Below are positions 54,254-64,000 of a stretch of 64,000 nucleotides of DNA, one piece after another. A model generated the notes under the pieces. That model searched no databases and was not told the DNA's origin. It saw nothing but the letters and a program-made list of their open reading frames with translations. The stretch comes from Diplolepis rosae. Its lineage: Eukaryota; Arthropoda; Insecta; Hymenoptera; Diplolepididae. Made by a program: the position numbers and the translations under genes. Position 1 is the stretch's first letter; each line of letters starts with the position of its first letter. The stretch lies in assembly GCA_030998225.1 (NCBI GenBank), contig JAPYXD010000755.1, forward strand, positions 1,860,001 through 1,924,000. The letters are read 5' to 3'.

Positions 54254-54334
54254 TACAATGTATCCCTCTCTTTCTATACTGTAAAGCCACAGCATGATTA
54301 CCGGGAATATACCTTTAGAAGAACAGTTTTCGTA

Positions 54335-55600
54335 GCTTTGTAAATTCGTACGGTTTGCTAAGAGATGGCGTAACTTGATTATTATTCCATCGTTCCAATA
54401 TTCCGAACATGCGTTGGAAAGCTACTGTAATTGTGAATCTTTTTCAGTATATGTCATTCATTTGAAGCGTAAACAACAATAATTTTTTTCACTCAAATAT
54501 GTCGAACTTTGTGCATGAAAAAGTGTTTTAGCGGGGAGTTCTTCTTTATTACTTTGATAAGAAGAAAACTGCGGCAGAAAGTCATCGTATATTGGTGTAA
54601 GTTTTTGGTGACAATACTCTAGCTGAGCGAACGTGCCAAAAGTGGTTGGCACGATTTAAAAGTGATGATTTTGGTTTGGAAGACGAAGAACGTCCTGGGC
54701 AGCCAAAAAAGTTTGAAGATGAAGAACTGGAAGAATTACTCAATGAAGATTGTTCCCAAACACAAGAAGAGCTCACAGAATCTTTGAGAGTCACTCAAGC
54801 AGCCATTTCAAAACGTTTCAAAGCAGCCGGATACATTCAAAAGCAAGGAAATTCGGTTCCACATGAACTCAAGCTGAGAGACGTTGAAAGGCGGTTTTGC
54901 ATGTCCGAAATGCTGCTGGAACGCCACAAAAAGAAGTCATTTTTGCATCAGATAGTTATTGGTGATGAAAAATGGATCCATTACGACAAGCCCAAGCGCA
55001 AAAAATCATATGCGAAACCCGGGCAACCAGCTAAATCAACGGCAAAGCCGAATATCCATGGCGTGAAGGCAATGCTCTGTATTTGGTGGGATCAGAAGGG
55101 TATGCTGTATCATGAGCTGCTAAAACCGAGTAAAACCATCAACGGAGAACGCTACCGAACACAATTAATCCGTTTGAAGAGAGCAATAGCCGAAAAACGC
55201 CCGGAATATGCGACCAGACACGAGGCAGTAATTTTCCATAATGACAACGCTCGGCCCCATGTTGCTATTCCGGTTAAGAACTGTTTGGAAAACAGTGGAT
55301 GAGAAGTTTTACCCCACCCGCCTTATAGCCCAGACCTTGCCCCTTCTGACTACCATTTGTTACGGTCGATGCAGAACGCCCTCACTGGAATACGGTTCAC
55401 ATCAGAACAGGGTATCAAAAATTGACTTGATTCATTCTTGGCCGCCAAGCCAGCGCAGTTCTTTTGGCATGGAATTCACAAATTGCCAGAAAGATGGGAA
55501 AAAGTCATAGCTTCAGATAGGCAATGCTTTGAATAATACTAAAGTACATGTTTTTCTTAAATAAACGTTCAAATTTTGAAAAAAAACGCACGAATTAAGT
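54335..55600 (+). mobile_element. Mos1-like mariner, near full length
   Basis: Approximate ends: AAATTCGTACGGTTT on the left (54,341) faces AAACGCACGAATTAA on the right (55,584), with TA nearby. Length about 1.27 kb. Confidence 0.7.
54499..55536 (+). pseudogene. Mariner transposase with only point stops
   Basis: ATG 54499 (MSNFVHEK...) to TAA 55534, about 345 codons, the usual mariner length, in one frame from end to end. Helix-turn-helix regions: TAAESHRILV, and QAAISKRFKAAGY. Catalytic triad: VIGDEKWIHYD, VIFHNDNARPH, PPYSPDLAPSDYHLL (DD34D type). Four in-frame stops interrupt it (near 54,531, 54,597, 55,300 and 55,422), the third apparently a Trp codon changed to TGA. No frameshift seen, so decay is recent. 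Confidence 0.85.
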
Positions 55601-55771
55601 TATAGATCCAATAATATAAGAATTGTTTTGCTAACGGAGAAATAGAATACCTTCCAATACTAGAATCAAAATTTTCTACCTTGGCACGATTTACATGGAT
55701 AAAATATAAAAATTATATAATCTAAAGTATACTCAAGTAAAATTGGATCCTTTTCTTATCTAAATTTATAG

Positions 55772-56134
55772 AATGATTTCGACTGCGGCAGAACCAATCA
55801 TGATCCACTCAGGACCTGTGGACGGTGTATGTCCACAGGATTACCCAATTACGTATGGACACTTAATAGATTCTGTTTTGACCCAGAAAAAAAATGTTGC
55901 CTACTTTGTTTTGAAAAACTGCCAATAGTAGAAAAAAATAAATATAAATTCTGTACCTCATGGCACACAATTTGTAAAATATAATGCATTGATATGAATT
56001 ATTACGGTTGTACAGAAACATTAATGACGCAAAGCTGTAGGGCAACGGACTGTAAACGTTGTACTGAGCAATTTCTAAAAAACAAAATGCAACTTCAATT
56101 GGGAAATGAATTTATTGTTGAATATGTTTTTTGA
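55772..56134 (+). pseudogene. Cys-rich exon-like ORF
   Basis: A frame of 121 codons beginning after a plausible acceptor (CTTATCTAAATTTATAG, ends 55771) and rich in Cys: DCGRTNHDP...CGRC, CFDPEKKCCLLC, KFCTSWHTIC, YYGCTETLMTQSCRATDC, CKRC. One in-frame TAA lies after HTICKI. At least 15 Cys in about 120 residues suggests zinc-binding or a disulphide-rich domain. I do not recognise the family. Another exon-like frame starts after TTTGTTTCTAG at 56,258. Confidence 0.4.
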
Positions 56135-56261
56135 TAGAATATTAAAGATTTTAAAGTCGTAAATAACGTTTTAAACATGCGTAAGAATTCTCTATTAAAC
56201 AAAACACTGTTAAAAACTGGTTAGAATTATAAAGCTGAATTACAAATTTGTTTCTAGAAAA

Positions 56262-56350
56262 ATGCTGCCACAAGATTTCGAACCCAATGAAGCCGAAAAC
56301 TCAGAAAACAACGAACAATATTATAAACCATATGGAGGAAAATTCGTCAA
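56262..56350 (+). pseudogene. Possible downstream exon cut by a foldback
   Basis: After an acceptor-like TTTCTAG, an acidic frame MLPQDFEPNEAENSENNEQY runs into the foldback at about 56,330. It may belong with 55,772-56,134. Confidence 0.25.
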
Positions 56351-56915
56351 GTGCACCTTTTTTAATTCCCCTAAGAGAACGTCTCTAGTACGACGGGTTG
56401 TCAGTATACAGGGGCTCGAATTTTCAACCTTATACCACGGACGCTGATACTCAATTAACCATAACTTCCATAACTTCGACCATGGCTCATTTTAAAGGGA
56501 AAAAATCAAGCTTTTTTTTAAACATAATTTTAGAAAGAAAATTAACGGCCGCGCTTGGAGAAAAACTCAAAAATATGTTTAAAATTAAAAAATGAAGTAC
56601 AAATAATTTTTTTTATCTAAAACGATTACTTTCAGCGTAAAGCTGGTGAATAAACGTTTCCAAGACCTCCATAAAAAAATTAATTTGGATAACTTTTGTA
56701 GAAATTATGGTTAATTGAGTATCAGCGTGCGCGGTAGAAGGTTGAAAATTCGAGCCCCGTGTGTACTGACAACCCGTCGTACTAGAGACGTTCTCTTACG
56801 GAAATTAAAAGAGGCTCACTAGGACAATAATTTCGCCCACTTTCAAGGAAATCGGAGAGAAAAAGATTTTAGGCGGGTATACTTGACGAATTTTGCCCCA
56901 TATATCGCTCAAATA
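56330..56915. mobile_element. Foldback/MITE, ~590 bp
   Basis: TATGGAGGAAAATTCGTCAAG on the left faces CTTGACGAATTTTGCCCCATA on the right. Inner arms 56,360-56,470 and 56,710-56,810 are near-perfect complements (GAGAACGTCTCTAGTACGAC and its complement; GGGGCTCGAATTTTCAACCT and its complement). The right arm has an extra segment, so it may be one element inserted beside another. Confidence 0.75.
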
Positions 56916-58500
56916 ATTATAAAATATTTTTTTGCTACTCTTTAGAAAACGAAATCTACCATAATACTTTGGATCAAAAACTTATATGTGAAGAATGCTA
57001 CAGATTTAAAATTACCTTTTTTGCATCAAAAACCTCTGTGCCTTTTCATACCCGCGAAACTGTAACGACGGACCATAATTAATTAAAATTTTCTGTCTGC
57101 GAGGAGCAAATTTTTTTTGTACGTTTTAGAGCAGACCAGTGTTTTCTCCGGACTGAATATCTTTTAGAGTTAGCAAACGCGGAAATCAAATAAGTTAACT
57201 TTGATCTAAGTACATTTTATAAGCATTTGAACACTTCAAAAATAAAGTTTCAATAAAATTTGATGCCAATAAATGTTCCAAATTTGAATCAATATATATT
57301 TTCCTATTCAAATTTCCATACTTCTTATCAATTTTGTACATTTAAAAACTTTTTAGTAAGAGAGATATTTTCTATTAAGAAGAGATAAACATAAAATTCA
57401 AGTTTAAAATTTACATTCTCAGTTTTATGTTAGAAATATTTTCATCTCACATTTTTGTAGCCTAAGCACAGACTTTTCATTAAAAAAATGAAATGGTCTA
57501 TGGAAAGGAAAAATTTTCTAGCAGATGTGGATAAATTAAAAAGCTAAAATATGTGTTCATTAATATCTACATATGAACATGTAAATATTTATCGATATTA
57601 AATTTTACATAAAAATTTTTGTCCGAAGTGTTCAAATCTTGTTACAATATGACAAGATCATATGGACAAGTTCAATTTTTTTAATAAAATATTTTGTAAT
57701 TTTCAATTTGTCTGTTCTTCTGAAATCGGAGGAAGATTTGAACAGTAAACAACAAATTTTCCAATGGAATTCAAGGTCAATAAATGCTTAAAGTTTTATA
57801 TTAAAATTTTAATTACAAAATTTTGAAGCTTTGTAGTTATAACATTTTTTGGAATTTACATCTTATGCATGACAATTTCAAAGATCTCTTTAAAGGAAAT
57901 TAATAAGTATGTAAAAAAATTAAAATTTTAAAAGATTTTTTTTATTATGTCTTCATAGTGATTTGTTAACCTGATTAAAATATTTTTAGAAAGTCTTTTC
58001 TAGATTCTATATGCTGGGGTTGAACATGTTACAAAAAGTCGTGTAATTTTAAAAATGTGTATCCCTATACCAATGAAATCTTAAAGTTTGCTGTTCGATA
58101 AAATATTAGATATAATATATTGTACTTTTGAATAATCAAACCTTTTATTTATACTTATATATTGAAATTTTCATCTAAAATATGTTATGTATTCTGAAAG
58201 TTTTTTCAAAATGTTTTATTCTAAAGGATTTATTTTCAATTTCACTTCATACCAAATTAAAGTTAGTGTACCATTTCGTGTGCTAATTTTGATAGAATTT
58301 ATATATTTTTTAAATATTTAAACCTTTTATACTCAAACATTCAGAATTATTTTGAATTCAAAATGTTTTAATAAATTGCATTGGCTTTTTAGGGTCTATA
58401 AATGAAGAAGTCTATTATAAATTAAATCAAGGGTCATTACAATCTACTATTTTAATTGTTTTAATAAAACATTGAATAATTTAAAAACATTAAACATATT
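56916..58500. repeat. Degenerate AT-rich repeat domain
   Basis: No gene. The segment 57,960-58,060 (TTAACCTGATTAAAATATTTTT...GGGGTTGAACA) is matched in inverse orientation at 61,610-61,700 and in direct orientation at 61,400-61,470. Confidence 0.45.
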
Positions 58501-58532
58501 AATACGTTCATAGTTACATACTTAAGTTTAAA

Positions 58533-58622
58533 GAATTTGAAAATCTTTCTGTGGAAAAAAGACGTTTTCGAATGCACCGAGATTCGAGCCCGGGTATTTC
58601 GATTGCCGGTCGACTGCATGTA
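58533..58622 (-). repeat. tRNA-like SINE fragment, copy 2
   Basis: Shares GAATTTGAAAATCTTTCTGT and GATTGCCGGTCGACTGCATG with copy 1. The T-arm on the minus strand is CCGGGCTCGAATCTCGG (one G-T pair), 58593-58577. Confidence 0.5.
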
Positions 58623-59129
58623 CATTCATGTAAAAATATTAAATATTTTGAAAATTTTTTTTCAAGTATTTTACTTTATAGTAATGATTTGTCGAATTTA
58701 CTTCATCTCAAAGTGCAAGATCGCATGCGAATTCAAATACAATTTATGCTTTTTTTGTAATATTTAAAACCTTTCTTTACACAGACACTTCCATCGGAAA
58801 TTAGAGGTTCATATGTTATTTAAGCTATTGTTAAAGTAACTTAATTTTTATAATAAAAGGTTAACATTTTTTCATGATGCTAAAATAAAAATTATTCTTC
58901 GGACCCTAAAGCCAACTAAGAACATCAACGATATTTGAATATTAATACTAAGGGTCGATATAAGTCCTGTTTCATTATTATTTAAATTTATTACTTGTAG
59001 TTTGATACTTAAGTTCAAGTCAATTTTATAATATTATCGATGTGAGTTACATTTTCTTAAAAGTTACTAAATTTCTTTTTGATTTCAAATGAAAAAAGAA
59101 ATTTTTAAAACCAAAACATAAAATACACA

Positions 59130-59510
59130 TCTTGTCAAAAAATGTCCTACTGAGAATTTGTAGACCTCATTTAGGTTAATAAGTTTCCATCTCAACGTTT
59201 TTTTCGTATGTCACATATTTTGTTCAAATAATGGAATTATAGAATTTTAAACGTATTCTTTAAAATTAAAATGAAAAATTACGTTTTATCAGAATCTATA
59301 TCTGAAAATATTCGTATATATTATTGAAACGAACAATTTTCCATTCTTACGTTTTTTTCGTATTTCACATATTTTAGTTAAAAAATTGAATTTCGGATTT
59401 TCAATGGTATTTTTTTTAATTAAAAAGAAAAATATACATCTTATGAAAAAATGTTGCAGTTCGAACTTGTAGATCTTTATATCATATAGGTTTGGTTTCG
59501 TCGGACTTGC
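59130..59510 (+). repeat. 155-bp satellite-like repeat block
   Basis: Marker AATTTGTAGACCTCAT at 59,155 recurs in diverged form at about 59,310 and 59,464; each is followed by a TTTCCAT...ACGTTTTTTTCGTAT(T/G)TCACATATTTT segment. Confidence 0.7.
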
Positions 59511-60770
59511 GGTCAATAAAACAACATTCTATAAAAAACTCCTTCATTATATTTGGTCAAAAATTCTCCTATGTTTCAACCTCACTGCGGCGGTCTTTTT
59601 CAAGGAATATATATGTCACTAAAAATTGTACAAATCAATTCACAATCAAATTTCTTTTTCCAAAGAGAACTATTTTATGTTGTGTTGATATAATAAATAA
59701 GTACTTACATAAATTACAAAAAAACGAAAGCACACATGAAGATTCAGTCTTCACTGAAAAAAAAATTCGACGATACAGACATAATTGTGGTTCCTTGACC
59801 TATATTATATTGGAGATTTACCAAAAACCAAGGTTTGCTTGTAGTAGTTCAGCCTGTATGTGTATTCCAAACATATGAATTACTATTGCAGCAATATTTT
59901 TGATTAACTGTCAAATATATTTTGTTCAATTACTTAAAAACATTCAGCTATATTCATATGGCTGATGAATCCCAAGCATTTCTTTCAGTGTTATTCTTGA
60001 AAATGTCAGTAAAATTAAAGCCTCAAAGATTGAAGGCTTCAATAATTTAAAATTACATTATAATACGGTGTGTACAATCCGATGAAGCAACGCAAACTTT
60101 AGGATAGAGAGACGAAGATACGATAAATTGATTTAAATTCACCAACGAAAAGCGTGCTAAAGCATGAGAACACAAACTTGAAAATCATATGTTAAATAAT
60201 GCCATGCCAAATTCGATTAATATTCATAATTTCAGCCTGAAAATTTATTGAAACCTTAATATTTTTATTGATATAAATTGATTCAATAATTTTTCTTTAA
60301 TCCGTTCTTTATAAAGGAAAAAAAAACAAACAAAAATCTCGGCCTGTTCTTTACAAATTTCTAAGTTTTTCGTTCATTTCATTCGGTTTTCTATATACAG
60401 TGAATTCTACTTATTTTTTCCAATTCGTGCTGTTGCTTACTGGACTTCTTCATTTTGAATTGCAAGCGATGAGATAAGTTTTTGAGTTTCATTATTATCC
60501 TTATTTTAACTATCTTCTACATTTTTATCTTTTACGAAAATTTTGAATTAATCTTTTAATTTATGGTACTGAAGAGGGCCCCCATATGTGGCCGAAACGT
60601 TTGCCTTCTCACTTTTTTTGCGTTTTTTTATCGTAAGTAGCATTAATAATATTAATAGAAGAAAATAAAAAGAGGCTGACCCAATGCCAAAAAAATGAGA
60701 AATTAACATGAATTCTGTGAATTTTGGGTCCATATAATAGCAGATATGTCATCAAACATGTCACTTTACA
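59511..60770. other. AT-rich sequence, no gene recognised
   Basis: The frame at 59492-59878 (128 codons, plus) shows no motif and overlaps repeat sequence. Nothing else. Confidence 0.4.
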
Positions 60771-60779
60771 GTTATTACT

Positions 60780-61250
60780 GTTGTAGATCTTTATGTAGTA
60801 AACCATTTTTTATCATAACTTTTATTCGTATCTCGTATAATTTAACTGGGAAATGGATATTAACTTTTTTCAAGTTTTAATATACTGTAACTTTCTTAAT
60901 TTTATTTTAATTGCAAAATATTATGCGGATAATTAGTAAAGATTTACGAGAACTATCAGAAACCAGTCTTAAAATTTTTGATTTTTTCATAAAGTTTTTT
61001 TCAAAAACACAAAAACATGCTCCTATTTTGACAATTTTTGTCGGATGTAGCTGGTTAACGAACTTGTCCTTACTTTTTCGGCTGCGATAATATATGTCAA
61101 AGCTCAATTTAATCCGACATTTTTTTTCTATCCACAGTTATCGAGTATATGACCTATTACTACTGCAGGCAGACAGACAGACACTTTCGTAAAAACCGTT
61201 TTTTCTGACTCAGGGGATCTCAAAACGTAAAGATATGACGAAAATTCCGA
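60780..61250 (+). repeat. 155-bp repeats with (CAGA)n module
   Basis: GTAGATCTTTATGTAGT (60,783), then GGTTAACGAACTTGTCC (61,050), GGCAGACAGACAGACAC and TTTTTTCTGACTCAGGGG. Confidence 0.7.
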
Positions 61251-62340
61251 AAATGATTTTTCACATATAACCAAAACCTTGATTCTTATATAATGAGAAT
61301 CTAATAGACATCAAATTTAGATCTTTCTTAATAATATTAATAACTCTAAAATTAATTAACATTGTCAAAAGTCTGTAGTCTCATTTCAAAGGTAAGTTTT
61401 CATAGTATTATTCTAACTAATTAAGATGTTTTTGGAAGTTTTCTGCTAGATTCTGCTCTAGAATCAAACATGGTAATGAAAAATCATCAAATTTCAAATT
61501 TGAAGAATTCGAAAAACCCAAACTATCAATATTTTGATAAAAATTTCTAAATTTATTAAAATATGATATACATCGATTTTTAAAAACTTCTTGAAGAAGC
61601 TACATATTTTAAAAGTTGTATGACTTTTTGGAATTCTGTTCAACCCCAAGATAGAATCCTGGAAAGAATTTCTAAACATATTTTGATTAGGTTATGAAAT
61701 CACTATGAAGACATACTGAAAAAAACCTTTTAAAATCTAAATCTAAATTACAATTTCTTTTGTAATATATTTCTATAAAATAAAACACTTTAACGAAAGT
61801 TGAAACTCCAGGTCAATCTGTAATTTCCGATGGTAGTTTATATATATACGAATTGTCAAGTAAAAGATGTTAAATTCCAAAAATTTTATTCAATGTATTT
61901 TATTTTTTAGTAAAGGTTTGTTCGACTCAGCTTCATATCAAGAAAAGTTTGAGGTGTAAAATCACATATAATTTATGTATTTTCTTAAATCAGCAAACAC
62001 TTCATTTACATTCATCCATTGAAATTGCCATATGTATAAGATGTTTCATACTTCAAAAAATTATATTCAAAGTATTTTACTCTATAAAAGTTTAAGAAGT
62101 AAAGTTTTATAGAATTAGCACCATACCAAACAAATTTAAGGTGTAAATTCATATTGCGAATTCAGATATAATTTATGTACTTTCTTCGTAGTTTATCTTC
62201 AAAAATAAGATCTTAGGTAAAAAAAGATAATTTTGCTTCCAAAAATGAAAAAATTATTATTGAAGTATTTAAATCATCTTAAAATTTCACAAAATCTTTT
62301 AGATACTTATTTCAGATTAATATTTTTCAAAGTATATACA
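61251..62340. repeat. Mixed AT-rich repeats, ~180-bp units
   Basis: Two units at about 61,850-62,030 and 62,030-62,210: ATTTTATTCAATGTATTTTA, TTCATATCAA...GGTGTAAA, ATATAATTTATGTA(T/C)TTTCTT. They match 32,020-32,420 in reverse. Confidence 0.5.
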
Positions 62341-62354
62341 AATAGAAAAAAATC

Positions 62355-62645
62355 TGCCCGCTTCGCGGGCACATTCTCATCGCGCGCTTCGCGCTCCGTT
62401 CTTTCTGGACCTCGCGCTTCGCGCTCGGTCTTGTGCTCTTCGCATACATTTAAGTTTATTTCTTATATTTTGATACTGAAGCTCAAACCAATTTTATAAT
62501 AATATCACAGATGATGTGAATCACACATTTTCTCAAAGTCACTGAATTTCTTTTTGAATTTAAGTAAAACAGGAAATTCAATTTACTTAAGGCTCTATCG
62601 GCCTTAAGGAACACATTCTCATCATGACACTCGCGCTTCGCGCTC
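62355..62645. repeat. Cluster of GC-rich CTTCG hairpins
   Basis: GCCCGCTTCGCGGGC (62,356), GCGCTTCGCGC (62,382), CGCGCTTCGCGCTCG (62,411) and CGCGCTTCGCGCTCG (62,629): self-complementary motifs with a TTC centre in otherwise AT-rich DNA, two of them following CATTCTCATC. Confidence 0.7.
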
Positions 62646-62869
62646 GATTTTCTGTATACATTTCAGTATAACTTTTTAATAAATTACATGATTAAAAGAA
62701 TTTACTTTCTTCCACATATCTAAAAAGGAAAAACAATCGTAGACTTTATTTAAGGAAACGATTTTGCAGAACAATGCTTATTTCGTATCTCATATATCTT
62801 GGTGAAAAAAATCGAATTTTTTCAATATTACAAATCAAAACATAAAATATACATCCTGTCCCGAAATTT

Positions 62870-63660
62870 CATTATCAGAATTTGTAGACCTCATTTAGGC
62901 AAACAATTTTCCATTTAAACGTTTTTTTTCTATTTCACATATTTTGTCTAAAAAATGGAATTTTTTCATTTTTATCGTATTTGTTGGAATTGAAACAAAA
63001 AGTATATCTTTTATAAGAAACTGTGTAAGACAAAATTTGAAGATCTTTTTGAAACGAACAACTTTGTGTTTCTACGTTTTTTGGTATTTCCAATATTATT
63101 GTTAAAAAAATGAATTTTGGATTTTCAATTGTTTTTTTTTTTAATTAAAAAGAAAAATATGCATCTTATGAAAAAATGTTATAATTTAAATTTGTAGGTC
63201 TTTATGTATTCAATAATATTGTATCATAACGTTTTTTCGTATCTCGTATAATTTAAGTGGAAAATGGAATTTTGATATTGACTTTTTTCGAATTTGAATA
63301 TGCTGTAACATTTCTAATTTTGATTTAATCAAAAAATGTTATAAGGATAATTTGTAGAGATTTATGAGCACTATCAAAAACCAGGATTGGAATTTTTGAT
63401 TTTTTCAAAAAATTATTTTCAAAAACACAAAAGTAGTGCTCCATCCCTCAATTTTGATTGGATGTGGCTGGTTAACGAACTTGTCCTTACTTTTTCGGCT
63501 CCGATAAAGTGTACCAAAGCTCAATTCAATCTGATAATTCTATCGAGAGTTATGCCGCACACGACCTACTACAGACAGACAGACAGACAGACAGACACTT
63601 TCGTAAAAACCATTTTTTCTGACTCAGTGGGGTCTCAAAACGTAAAGATTTGATGAAAAT
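62870..63660 (+). repeat. 155-bp tandem array ending in (CAGA)n module
   Basis: Marker AATTTG(T/A)AG at 62878, 63034, 63189 and 63349 (spacings 156, 155, 160). Then GGCTGGTTAACGAACTTGTCC (63,467), GACAGACAGACAGACAGACA and TTTTTCTGACTCAGTGGGG. Confidence 0.8.
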
Positions 63661-64000
63661 TTCGAAAGTCATTTTTCACATAAAACCAATACCTTCTCAT
63701 CCATGATGAGAATGTAAAAAATTTAATTTTCTTAATCTTATATTCCGTGATTTTGAATTCTGCGTCTATTTCCCGCCTCCTTTGCATGAAGTCGAGAAAA
63801 ATACAATTTCTGATTTTAACTCGGCAACCGACAGCGTGACCTTTAATTTTAGTTCGAAAAAGCTTCACGCAATTGGGGGCGCTGCAAAAGTGATGAACAG
63901 TAGCTCTGTTTTACTCTTCAAGTAGTAGCATGAACCTTTCATTTTAGTTCCCAAGAGCAATTCGCAATAGGGCACAGATCTCATGGAGGAGTATAAGGAG
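63661..64000. other. Window edge; possible gene or element start
   Basis: GC content rises after 63,760. An ATG at 63983 opens MEEYKE and runs off the window. It could be a 5' UTR and start codon; too short to support. Confidence 0.2.

Overview
The window is eukaryotic nuclear DNA, about two-thirds A+T, from an arthropod and most likely an insect. It has short introns with GT/AG borders, R1-like non-LTR, Ty3/gypsy, piggyBac and several mariner lineages, and an envelope-bearing retroelement. The mix looks hymenopteran (parasitoid or gall-wasp-like), but that is an impression only. There is no bacterial-style operon, no rRNA gene, no functional tRNA gene and no CRISPR array. Almost everything recognisable is a mobile element, usually nested in another and usually broken.

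Layout. 0-9 kb: AT-rich repeats, an antisense LTR remnant, hairpins, two copies of a MITE with a minisatellite in its arms, and a mariner tail. 9.7-11.2 kb: a decayed but clearly spliced multi-exon gene in which every visible exon boundary is phase 1. 11.6-13.8 kb: a 5'-truncated R1-like non-LTR element (minus strand) between inverted 175-bp segments. 15.1-26.75 kb: a piggyBac element with TTAA target sites that interrupts a minus-strand ORF. It has itself been invaded by an 8.5-kb Ty3/gypsy element (target duplication GGGT), and that element contains a foldback MITE in gag and a 1.29-kb palindromic Tc1-like element in its 3' LTR. 27-29 kb: mariner remnants, a TIR element and one orphan exon. 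29.5-34.2 kb: degenerate AT-rich satellites.

34.27-41.27 kb holds a second copy of the same Ty3/gypsy family, with matching 269-bp LTRs and another palindromic Tc1-like element near its 3' end. 41.8-43.0 kb is a foldback. 43.2-51.3 kb is a different, LTR-less retroelement: zinc-knuckle gag, protease, partial RT and integrase, then an envelope-like ORF of jingchuvirus type whose tail carries what look like tandem double-stranded-RNA-binding domains. It is broken by five insertions. 52.1-55.6 kb: a solo LTR (target duplication CAGG) abutting two almost complete mariner-type elements. 55.7-64 kb: a Cys-rich exon-like ORF, a foldback, a tRNA-like SINE and a long domain of 155-bp repeats ending in (CAGA)n modules.

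The points most worth following are (i) dsRNA-binding domains in an env-bearing retroelement, a possible suppressor of host RNA interference; (ii) a -1 frameshift signal (GGGAAAC plus stem-loop) kept in both Ty3/gypsy copies with pairing-preserving changes; (iii) an extra zinc-finger/coiled-coil ORF downstream of integrase in that family; and (iv) the piggyBac insertion, whose removal rejoins an open frame exactly.
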